In this document: in pieces, positions 1 to 5,319 of the stretch
How the letters are laid out: every line of letters starts with the position of its first letter
Position numbering within the stretch: the first letter of the stretch is position 1
Origin: Chloroflexota bacterium
GTDB lineage: Bacteria; Chloroflexota; Limnocylindria; Limnocylindrales; CSP1-4
Direction: 5' to 3'
NCBI GenBank assembly: GCA_016875645.1
Contig: VGPE01000176.1
Span: forward strand, 1-6,054
Length of the DNA: 6,054 bases
Made by a program: the position numbers and the translations under genes
Notes under the pieces: model-generated
Told to the model about the DNA's origin: nothing
Database searches by the model: none
Seen by the model: only the letters and a program-made list of their open reading frames with translations

Positions 1-1
1 A

Positions 2-199
2 CCGAGCCCGTCAGGCACCCGCCCGACCGCTTCTCCCTCGGCCCGCCCGCCCGCGACCGCGCGGCCGAGCGCGACTGCCAGCCCGACGGCCACCCCCGGC
101 GCGACCCGGACGCTTCGACCCGCCGAGACGCTCAAGCCCGGCGAGACGCTGCGGCCGGGGAAGACGCTGCGGCCGGCGGAAACACCCGGACCCAGTTGA
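2..199 (+). CDS. C-terminal tail of a Pro/Ser/Thr-rich protein (5' end outside window)
   Basis: An open plus-strand frame enters from the left edge and stops at TGA 197-199, giving 65 visible residues. Residues 1-36 are almost entirely Pro, Ser, Thr, Ala, Gly and Arg, like the flexible stalks of secreted or surface proteins. Residues 37-60 are four tandem hexapeptides of the form T-L-(R/K)-P-(A/G)-(E/K). Third codon positions are almost all G or C, as expected for coding DNA here, and the stop lies 37 bases before the next ATG. The function cannot be read because the folded part lies upstream of the window. The other two plus frames and a minus-strand frame are also open across this low-complexity stretch. 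I chose this frame because its composition matches the stalk of the protein at the other end of the window and because its repeats are regular. An extracellular stalk is an inference. Confidence 0.5.
   Translation, partial: PSPSGTRPTASPSARPPATARPSATASPTATPGATRTLRPAETLKPGETLRPGKTLRPAETPGPS
110..181 (+). repeat. Four tandem 18-bp coding repeats
   Basis: Four consecutive 18-base units (110-127, 128-145, 146-163, 164-181) each begin ACGCT and encode T-L-(R/K)-P-(A/G)-(E/K). Units 3 and 4 are nearly identical (ACGCTGCGGCCGG then GAAG or CGGAA), while units 1 and 2 have diverged mainly at synonymous positions. This fits duplication within a coding tail followed by selection on the peptide. The repeats end just before the stop codon. 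Confidence 0.7.
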
Positions 200-223
200 C
201 CGGGTCGATCGGCCAGAACCCCG

Positions 224-229
224 TACCCT
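224..229 (+). promoter_or_regulatory. Candidate -10 element of a leaderless promoter
   Basis: TACCCT fits the TANNNT -10 pattern and ends 7 bases before the ATG at 237. No Shine-Dalgarno-like purine run precedes that ATG. The same hexamer-to-ATG spacing occurs at the rhomboid gene and at the SRAP leader ORF. A TTGACC at 196-201 is 22 bases upstream, too far for a standard -35 partner. Confidence 0.45.
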
Positions 230-236
230 CGCGGGC

Positions 237-884
237 ATGATCGTCATCCTGGGTTGCCCGGCTGCCCGCGCGTCGGAGCGCGGCGTCGACGTGGGCGGAT
301 TGGCGGGCTGGATCGCGCTCGGGGCCGCCGGGGCCGGTGCCACGACCCAGCTGGTCGGCCGGATCGGGGACGATCCTGCAGGCGATGCGCTCGTGCTCGC
401 GCTGGGGCGGGCGGGCATCGGCCATGCGGCGGTGCTGCGCGACGCGGCGAATCCGACCCTGATCCTGCCGACGCAGACCTCCGGGGACGAGGCGGACGAC
501 CTCCGGACCGAGTCGTCAGAACCCGCTGAGTCCGCGCCGGGCCCTGACTCCGCCGCGTTGCGACTCGACGCCGCCGATGTGGCTCTCGGCCTGCGCTACC
601 TCACCGATTTCGCCGTCCTGGTCATTGCCGACCAGCTCGACCCAGACGCGGCGGGCGCGGCATACGAAGCAGCCGCCTTCGCGAGTGCTCGGGCGGTCGC
701 GGTCACGCGCGGGGCGCCGGATCCGCGCGCCGAGGACGCCTTCGAGGCACCCGCTGGCGATGGCGAGTCGTTCGGCCGGCTGCTGGGCCGGTACGCGGCC
801 GGTCTCGACCGTGGGGTCGCCCCGGAAGCCGCCTTCACCGCCGCGGTGCGCGATTCAGGCTGGACGCGCGCCCTCGGCGAATAG
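237..884 (+). CDS. PfkB-like carbohydrate kinase fold protein, short and probably catalytically degraded
   Basis: The 215-residue product opens with a short beta strand (MIVILG). It then has a GG pair (20-21) and the stretch LVGRIGDDPAGD (39-50), which closely follows the substrate-side signature of PfkB/ribokinase sugar kinases. Residues 81-107 are an acidic, low-complexity insertion. A hydrophobic strand (AVLVIAD, 126-132) and an alanine-rich helix with VTRG (156-159) follow. Residues 174-200 (GDGESFGRLLG, then AGLDRGVAPEAAF) align with the family's C-terminal GAGDAF helix, but the catalytic-base Asp position reads Glu in GDGE. The length is well below the usual ~300 residues, with most of the ATP-binding centre missing. 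The start is supported by the leaderless -10 and by the N-terminal strand. It could be a sugar- or nucleoside-binding pseudokinase or a remnant under decay. The 3' end overlaps the SRAP gene on the other strand by about 30 bases. Confidence 0.75.
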   Translation: MIVILGCPAARASERGVDVGGLAGWIALGAAGAGATTQLVGRIGDDPAGDALVLALGRAGIGHAAVLRDAANPTLILPTQTSGDEADDLRTESSEPAESAPGPDSAALRLDAADVALGLRYLTDFAVLVIADQLDPDAAGAAYEAAAFASARAVAVTRGAPDPRAEDAFEAPAGDGESFGRLLGRYAAGLDRGVAPEAAFTAAVRDSGWTRALGE

Positions 885-1608
885 GCCCGCCGGTTCGGAT
901 CCGGGCCCCGCCGCGCGCGGCTCGATCAGCGCGGGCCCCTGGTTGCGGACGCTGTTCACCAACGTCCCGACCGCGACGATCTCGAGCTGTGCCTCCGCAG
1001 GCTGCTCGAGCAGCGCGCGCACCGCCACGGGGTCCGGGGCTTCGGGCGCCAGCCAGGTCGCCCAGTCCTCGGGTGGCAGCGCAACGGGCATGCGGTCGTG
1101 GATCGGACGGATCGCGTCGCTCGCGGCGCGAGTCACGATGGCGAACGTCCGCCGGTGCTCGCCGCTGGCCGGGTCCCGCCAGCTCGACCAGAGGCCCGCG
1201 AAGGCGAACGGCGCATGGTCGGCGCGCCGCAGGAGGTAGGGCGCGCGTGACCCGTCCGCTCGGACCGATCGAGCGGGTCCATTCGTAGAAGCCTTCGGCA
1301 GGCACGAGGCAGCGCCGTCGCCGGAGGGCGTCGCGGAAGGCGGGCGTGGTCGCCACGGTCTCGGCCCGCGCGTTGATCGTCCGCGCCGCGATCGAGGCCG
1401 ACGTCGCCCAGTGGGGGATCAGCCCCCAGCGGAAGGCCACCACGGCGCGGCGCCCGTCGATCCGCTCCACGACGACTGCGGCGGGATCGGTCGGCGCAAG
1501 GTTGTAGCGCGCCGTCGCCAGCGAGTCGTCGTCGAGGGCGATCGGCTCGGCCTGGAACAGCTCGGCGAGCTCGGTGACCGAGCACTCCTGGACGAAGCGG
1601 CCGCACAT
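855..1608 (-). pseudogene. SRAP-domain protein (YedK/HMCES family abasic-site crosslinker), frameshifted
   Basis: SRAP proteins shield abasic sites in single-stranded DNA by forming a thiazolidine bond through Cys2 after Met removal. This reading starts MCGRF, so the ATG at 1608-1606 is fixed by the family. The first frame shows Cys2, RYNLAP (Asn36), FRWGLIPHWA (59-68), INARAET (78-84) and PAEGFYEW (103-110, with catalytic Glu105). After residue ~123 this frame turns into Arg/Pro-rich nonsense ending at 835. The next frame continues the family exactly from 1238: YLLRRADHAPFAFAGLW, TFAIVTRA, the HDRMPV motif with the catalytic His, then LVNSVRNQGPALIEP, ending with TGA at 855. The join lies in a GC-alternating run (1239-1247) and needs one base fewer or two more. 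The spliced length would be about 250 residues, normal for the family. It may be a real mutation, an assembly error or a programmed shift. If unrepaired, the product lacks the catalytic His. No Shine-Dalgarno sequence precedes the ATG; see the leader ORF. Confidence 0.9.
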
Positions 1609-1649
1609 CAGCGCGACAGGACCGGACCCGGACGGCCGCGGATGATCAT
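1608..1649 (-). CDS. Putative 13-residue leaderless leader ORF coupled to the SRAP gene
   Basis: On the minus strand an ATG at 1649-1647 lies 7 bases after a TAGAGT -10 hexamer. It opens a 13-codon frame, MIIRGRPGPVLSR. Its TGA (1610-1608) shares its A with the SRAP start codon (TGATG). The SRAP ATG has neither a Shine-Dalgarno sequence nor its own TANNNT at leaderless distance (the matching position reads TCCTGT). Translation of SRAP by termination-reinitiation from this leader is therefore a plausible explanation. The peptide matches no family I know and may matter only as a translated sequence. The short length leaves chance a real alternative. Confidence 0.45.
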   Translation of the reverse strand: MIIRGRPGPVLSR

Positions 1650-1656
1650 GGCGGCA

Positions 1657-1662
1657 ACTCTA
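1657..1662 (-). promoter_or_regulatory. Minus-strand -10 of a symmetric divergent promoter (SRAP side)
   Basis: The plus-strand bases ACTCTA read TAGAGT on the minus strand, a TANNNT -10. It ends 7 bases before the leader-ORF ATG at 1649. It is the mirror image of the rhomboid -10 across a single central G (1663). No convincing -35 is seen. Confidence 0.5.
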
Positions 1663-1663
1663 G

Positions 1664-1669
1664 TAGAGT
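1664..1669 (+). promoter_or_regulatory. Plus-strand -10 of a symmetric divergent promoter (rhomboid side)
   Basis: TAGAGT ends 7 bases before the rhomboid ATG at 1677, and no Shine-Dalgarno sequence is present, so a leaderless transcript is predicted. With the mirror hexamer at 1657-1662 it forms the perfect inverted repeat ACTCTA-G-TAGAGT. Both downstream ATGs lie exactly 14 bases from the central base 1663. Confidence 0.55.
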
Positions 1670-1676
1670 CGGCTCG

Positions 1677-3026
1677 ATGGACGACGGACCGGTCCCTGGT
1701 GGGCCCCCAACGGTTGGTGCCCCAGGCGGGTCGCCCGATCCTCCCATGGCGGCTGACGTCATCGCGCCGCGGAAAGACGCGGCCGGCCTGGCAGAGCTGA
1801 TGCGAGCCGGGCCGCTCGACCCGGCCCGTGCAATGCGCATCATCCGGCACGCTGACGAGCAGCTCAACGCGGGCGAGCTGCCGATTGCGGCCGCGCTGTA
1901 CCAGCGGGTGATCGGGGTGCCGGACCCGACGCTGACGGCAACGGCGCTGCACGGCCTCGGGACCGCGCTGTATCGGATGGACCGCGAGGACGAGGCGGCG
2001 TCCGCCTGGCAGCAGATCCTGCAGCTGAGCGAGACGCCGGTCACCTATCTCGCCTGGCGCGAGCTGGCGCGGCTGCGCGTCCGCCATGGGGATCTGCCCG
2101 GCGCCCAGAAGGCCTACCTCGAAGCGAAGCGTCGGGCGCCGCCCGAAGACCGGCCGGAGATCGACGCCCGCCTGGGATGGCTGGCCAAGGAGACCGGTGA
2201 CGCGCGAGCGGCGGGCCGCTACTTCGCCGCCAGCCGTGGCCTCAGTGGCCGGCCGCTGGTCACGATCGGCGTGCTGGCCGCCACGATGATCGTCTCCATC
2301 GTCGCGTTCGACCCGCGCAGCGACGAGCTGTTCCGCCTCCTCGCGCTCGACAAGTTCGCCCTCGCGGACGGGGAGTACTGGAGGCTGTTCTCGATCACGC
2401 TGCTCCACGGCGGTTATCTGCACCTGTTCTTCAACATGTATGCCCTCTACCTCGCGGGCTCGCTCGTAGAGCAGCTGTACGGGGCCCGGATCTTCGCGCT
2501 GATCTACCTCCTGTCGGCGGCTGCCGGTTCGATCGGAAGCTTCCTCTTCGGCGGGGACATCCCCTCGGTGGGTGCCTCGGGCGCGATCTTCGGACTCTTC
2601 GGGGTCCTGCTGGCCGTCTCGCGCACGCACCACCCCGTGCTCGACTGGCGCGGCCAGATGCTGATCGGCCAGATCGGCGGCCTGATCCTGATCAACCTGC
2701 TGTTCGGCTTCGGCCTCGCGGGCATCGGCGGTGGGATCGACAACGCGGCGCACGTCGGCGGGCTGATCGCCGGCCTGTGGCTCGGCTTCCTGCTTGCGCC
2801 CGGCCGCGTGCCGACACTCGGCAGCCTCTGGCAGCGCCCGGGCGGCAGCCCGGATCGGGCCGGAGAACTGCTGCGGATCCTGGGCGTGCTGGCGCTGATG
2901 GTCGCCATCATCGTCGGGCTCGTGATCGGGACCCAGATGCGCGATGGCCAGCGACGCGGCGAGCAGACCGGGAGTTCGTCGACGGCCGTGGCGTTCTCGT
3001 CACCGACCTCCGGGGCGGAGGCCTGA
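1677..3026 (+). CDS. Rhomboid-family intramembrane serine protease with N-terminal TPR domain
   Basis: Rhomboids cut membrane proteins within or near their transmembrane segments. Residues 1-30 are a Pro/Gly-rich lead-in. Residues ~50-188 form about four helical hairpins of TPR type (for example AAALYQRVI, ALHGLGTALYRMDREDEAASAW and GDLPGAQKAYLEA). The rhomboid core follows: a first membrane helix at ~196-211, the loop motif YWRLF (234-238), HGGYLHLFFN with His244, His249 and Asn253 (the HxxxxHxxxN helix), GASG with catalytic Ser301, and AAHVGGLIAG with catalytic His359. A further membrane helix at ~399-419 gives about seven, and the tail is a short polar segment. All catalytic residues are present, so it should be active. 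The TPR part is presumably cytoplasmic and may recruit substrates or partners. In Bacillus GluP (YqgP) the TPR repeats lie C-terminal instead. The start is set by the leaderless promoter; Met24 (1746) is an alternative. It converges with the histidine kinase gene with one base between stops. Confidence 0.93.
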   Translation: MDDGPVPGGPPTVGAPGGSPDPPMAADVIAPRKDAAGLAELMRAGPLDPARAMRIIRHADEQLNAGELPIAAALYQRVIGVPDPTLTATALHGLGTALYRMDREDEAASAWQQILQLSETPVTYLAWRELARLRVRHGDLPGAQKAYLEAKRRAPPEDRPEIDARLGWLAKETGDARAAGRYFAASRGLSGRPLVTIGVLAATMIVSIVAFDPRSDELFRLLALDKFALADGEYWRLFSITLLHGGYLHLFFNMYALYLAGSLVEQLYGARIFALIYLLSAAAGSIGSFLFGGDIPSVGASGAIFGLFGVLLAVSRTHHPVLDWRGQMLIGQIGGLILINLLFGFGLAGIGGGIDNAAHVGGLIAGLWLGFLLAPGRVPTLGSLWQRPGGSPDRAGELLRILGVLALMVAIIVGLVIGTQMRDGQRRGEQTGSSSTAVAFSSPTSGAEA

Positions 3027-3027
3027 G

Positions 3028-4491
3028 TCAGCCCAGCGGAGCCGCGTCCCCGAGTGCGGCCGGCCGAGCGACGACGGGAAGGACCACGTCCACTCTCGCC
3101 CCGCGCGGCGCGACATTCTCGGCGAATGCATCTCCGCCGTGGGCGCGTGCCAGGTCGCGGACGATCGCGAGGCCCAGGCCGGAGCCGCCGGTTGCCCGTG
3201 CCCGCGCGGGATCGGCCCGATAGAAGCGCTCGAAGACGCGATCGATCGATCCCGGCGGGAAGCCCGGGCCATCGTCGGTGACCTCGAGCACGATCGCCTC
3301 TGGCGCTCCGGGCTGCGCGAGCCGTCGCGCACCGAGCCAGATGTGGCCGAGCGGCTCGCCTCCCGGCGTCCCCAGCTCGCCGATCGCGGCGATCGCGTTC
3401 CCGACGAGATTGGCGAGCATGCGCTCCACGGCCTGACGGTCGGCGATCAGCGTCAACCCCTCGAGGCGGTCGAGGACGGCGATCTCCGTTCCGGCCGCCT
3501 GCGCGCGGGCAGCGAAGCGCTCGGCAGCTGCCGCGAGGGACTCCTCGACGCTGAGCGGCTCCGGCCGCAGGCCGGGCTCCCCCGAGTGCAGGCGCTCGAC
3601 CGCGCCGAGCTCGCCGACCAGTTGCTCGAGACGCTCGGCCTCCTGCGCGATCGCCCGCGCCGCCCGGTCGACGTCGGGCCCCGATGCGGTGCCATCGGTG
3701 AGCGCGGCCGCGAAGCCGCCGATCACTGTGACCGGAGTCCGCAGGTCGTGGCGCAGGTTGGCCAGCATCTCCGACTCGCTGCGGCGGGTGGCCGTGAGCA
3801 CGGCTGCCATCGCGTTGAAGTGGCGGGTGACCTCGCGCACCTCGGACGGGCCTTCCTCGGGCAGCGGGGCCGCACCTCCGCGCGGCAGGTCGGCGGTCGC
3901 CTGGGCGAGGCGGCGCAGGGGCCGCGCGATGGATCGCGTCAGCATCCAGGCAATGGGTGCACCCACGATGAGCGACGCGAGGATCGCCGCGGGCAGGGCA
4001 GCGAACAGGTTCCGCAGCGCCTCCGCACCTGCGCGGTCCGGCGTGGCGATGATGAGGGCTCGCGGCCCCGCCTGGCCCGGCCCGCTCAGGATGAATGCCG
4101 CCCACGCATAGGCGACGCCGTCGGGACCGCGGTACGTGCCCCGATCGACGGCGCCGCGTGGCGCGCCGGTGGTGATCGGGAGTGACGCTGGCGGCGCGGG
4201 GTCCTCGGCAAGGCGGACGATCCGCCTGTCCGACAGGTGCAGGTACAGGATGAGACCCTGGCCCGCCACCTGGTCGCGGAGCTCCACGAGTGCCCGGCGC
4301 GGCTCGTTGCCGGCCGCGGCAAGCCGGACCTGTGCTCCGAGCGGTTGGGCCAGGTCGGCCAGACGGGCGCTGGTCGCATCCGCGTGGAGCGCACGGAGAA
4401 CCAGGAACAGCGCGCCGCCGATGGCGGCCCAGGTCGCCAACGACAGCAGCACGAAACCGATGCCGACCCGCCAGCTCAGCGAGCGGGTCAC
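3028..4491 (-). CDS. Two-component sensor histidine kinase (membrane-bound, HAMP)
   Basis: This 487-residue protein is a classical sensor kinase. It has membrane helix 1 at ~10-33, an extracytoplasmic region at ~34-163 with no family I recognise, and membrane helix 2 at ~164-184. A HAMP linker follows at ~185-237 (SIARPLRRLAQATADL). The HisKA dimerisation helix carries NLRHDLRTP with phospho-acceptor His248. The ATPase domain has the N box (NLVGNA, Asn361/Asn365), G1 (DDGPG, 406-410), F box (ERFYRAD, 421-427) and G2 (GGSGLGLAIV, 435-444). All catalytic boxes are intact. It starts with GTG (4491-4489), which overlaps the regulator's TGA in the sequence GTGA, so the two proteins are likely translationally coupled and function as a pair. 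The last ~13 residues after the ATPase fold are low-complexity. The signal sensed is unknown. Confidence 0.96.
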   Translation of the reverse strand: MTRSLSWRVGIGFVLLSLATWAAIGGALFLVLRALHADATSARLADLAQPLGAQVRLAAAGNEPRRALVELRDQVAGQGLILYLHLSDRRIVRLAEDPAPPASLPITTGAPRGAVDRGTYRGPDGVAYAWAAFILSGPGQAGPRALIIATPDRAGAEALRNLFAALPAAILASLIVGAPIAWMLTRSIARPLRRLAQATADLPRGGAAPLPEEGPSEVREVTRHFNAMAAVLTATRRSESEMLANLRHDLRTPVTVIGGFAAALTDGTASGPDVDRAARAIAQEAERLEQLVGELGAVERLHSGEPGLRPEPLSVEESLAAAAERFAARAQAAGTEIAVLDRLEGLTLIADRQAVERMLANLVGNAIAAIGELGTPGGEPLGHIWLGARRLAQPGAPEAIVLEVTDDGPGFPPGSIDRVFERFYRADPARARATGGSGLGLAIVRDLARAHGGDAFAENVAPRGARVDVVLPVVARPAALGDAAPLG

Positions 4492-5219
4492 GTCGAGTTC
4501 GGCCCTTCCGTGGCGGTTGTGCGGGCGCCCGGCGGCAGGGGCTCGCGTGGTGGCGGCACCAGCCGGTACCCGACGCCCCGCACGGTCTCGATCGCCGGGC
4601 CGTCATCGGCCAGCTTCTTGCGGACCTCCGCCACGTGAACGTCCACGGTCCGCGTCTCGCCCGAAAAGTCGGTGCCCCAGACGTCCTCGAGGAGCGCGTC
4701 GCGGGTGAGAACCACGCCCGGATCGCGGGCCAGCGCGGCCAGAAGGTCGAATTCGCGGGCACGCAACTCGAGGCGCCGCTCGCCCACGAGCGCCTCGCGC
4801 CGGCGCGGGTCGACGAGGAGCGTTCCGACCTCGATCGGACGCCCGCCGCGCCGCGTCACGTCCGTTCGGCGCAGGATGGCCTTGACCCGCGCGACCAGCG
4901 CACGCGGGTTGAACGGCTTGGTGACGTAATCGTCCGCGCCCAGCTCGAGGCCCACGATCGCGTCGATGTCGTCCGAGCGTGCGGTCAGCATCAGCACCGG
5001 CGTGTCGCCCCGTCGCCGGATCTCGCGGCAGACCTCGAACCCGTCGACCTTCCGCAGCATCAGATCGAGCACGACCAGCGCCGGCTCGTGACGCCTCTGC
5101 AGCGCCAGCGCCTCATCGCCGTCATACGCGGCGAGCACGGCGAAGCCTTCCTTCTCCAGGTAGAGCCGCAGCAGGTCAACGATGTTGCGCTCGTCGTCGA
5201 CGACCAGGATGGTCTTCAT
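4488..5219 (-). CDS. OmpR/PhoB-family response regulator
   Basis: This 243-residue DNA-binding regulator has a receiver domain at 1-120: strand 1 and the acidic pair (ILVVDDE, Asp8/Asp9), phospho-acceptor Asp52 in VVLDLML, Thr79 in MLTAR and Lys101 in VTKPF. A winged-helix effector domain follows at ~127-222, with ELRAREFDLLAAL, the recognition region TVDVHVAEVRKKL and the wing motif ETVRGVGYRL. The frame is open further upstream to 5480, but MKTILVVDDE is the normal N-terminus of the family, so I start at 5219. The usual Pro after DLML is Arg56 here (DLMLRKVDG), an uncommon change at the phosphorylation-site loop. The tail after 222 is Pro/Thr-rich. It is the first gene of a two-gene operon with the kinase. 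A candidate promoter and an 11-bp-spaced direct repeat just upstream suggest autoregulation, as is common for this family. Confidence 0.97.
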   Translation of the reverse strand: MKTILVVDDERNIVDLLRLYLEKEGFAVLAAYDGDEALALQRRHEPALVVLDLMLRKVDGFEVCREIRRRGDTPVLMLTARSDDIDAIVGLELGADDYVTKPFNPRALVARVKAILRRTDVTRRGGRPIEVGTLLVDPRRREALVGERRLELRAREFDLLAALARDPGVVLTRDALLEDVWGTDFSGETRTVDVHVAEVRKKLADDGPAIETVRGVGYRLVPPPREPLPPGARTTATEGPNST

Positions 5220-5227
5220 GGCCTCGG

Positions 5228-5233
5228 AGTATG
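5228..5233 (-). promoter_or_regulatory. Candidate -10 for the response regulator-kinase operon
   Basis: On the minus strand CATACT (4 of 6 to TATAAT) ends 8 bases before the regulator ATG, close to the 7-base leaderless spacing seen elsewhere in the window. A GAGG at 5225-5222 lies only 2 bases from the ATG, too near to act as a normal ribosome binding site. No clear -35 is seen. Confidence 0.3.
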
Positions 5234-5264
5234 GGGATCGCCGTGGACGGAGTCGGCGCGCTGC

Positions 5265-5280
5265 GTAAGCGGAAGGTAAG
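5265..5280 (-). promoter_or_regulatory. 11-bp-spaced direct repeat, candidate response-regulator operator
   Basis: On the minus strand CTTAC occurs at 5280-5276 and again at 5269-5265, offset by 11 bp. The extended 11-mers CTTACCTTCCG and CTTACGCAGCG agree at 7 of 11 bases. OmpR/PhoB-family dimers bind head-to-tail on direct repeats with about this period. The site lies 31 bp upstream of the candidate -10, a reasonable position for activation. The binding protein is inferred. Confidence 0.4.
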
Positions 5281-5301
5281 GTCGCTGGGCTGGGCCGACC
5301 T

Positions 5302-5316
5302 CCCGATCGAGTCGGG
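5302..5316 (-). terminator. Weak hairpin after the stalked membrane protein gene
   Basis: CCCGA (5302-5306) and TCGGG (5312-5316) form a 5-bp stem with a 5-base loop, just past the TAG at 5322-5320. No T-tract follows on the minus strand, so intrinsic termination would be poor. It could be a Rho-assisted or 3'-end stabilising hairpin, or chance. Confidence 0.2.
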
Positions 5317-5319
5317 CGC

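Noticed and set aside
196..201. TTGACC as a -35 box for the PfkB-like gene
   Set aside because: The spacing to TACCCT is 22 bases, well outside the usual 16-19, and it overlaps the stop codon of the upstream frame.
11..418. Minus-strand open frame across the left edge and the PfkB-like gene
   Set aside because: Over the PfkB-like gene it is antisense to a recognisable family. On the left it only mirrors low-complexity DNA.
1608..2753. 381-codon minus-strand frame opposite the rhomboid gene
   Set aside because: It is a Gln/Arg/Glu-rich antisense shadow. Only its last 13 codons, after the divergent promoter, have independent support, and these are listed as the leader ORF.
2944..4185. Long plus-strand open frame (413 codons) opposite the histidine kinase gene
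   Set aside because: The translation is Arg/Gly/Ala-rich with no family features, and it lies exactly antisense to a kinase with all catalytic boxes. High G+C removes stop codons from such shadow frames.
2504..4762. 752-codon minus-strand frame across the regulator, kinase and rhomboid genes
   Set aside because: It is the out-of-frame reading of the kinase and regulator genes, full of Arg/Pro/Ser, and runs antisense into the rhomboid. No domain is visible.
5222..5225. GAGG as a ribosome binding site for the response regulator
   Set aside because: It is only 2 bases from the ATG, too close for normal Shine-Dalgarno pairing.
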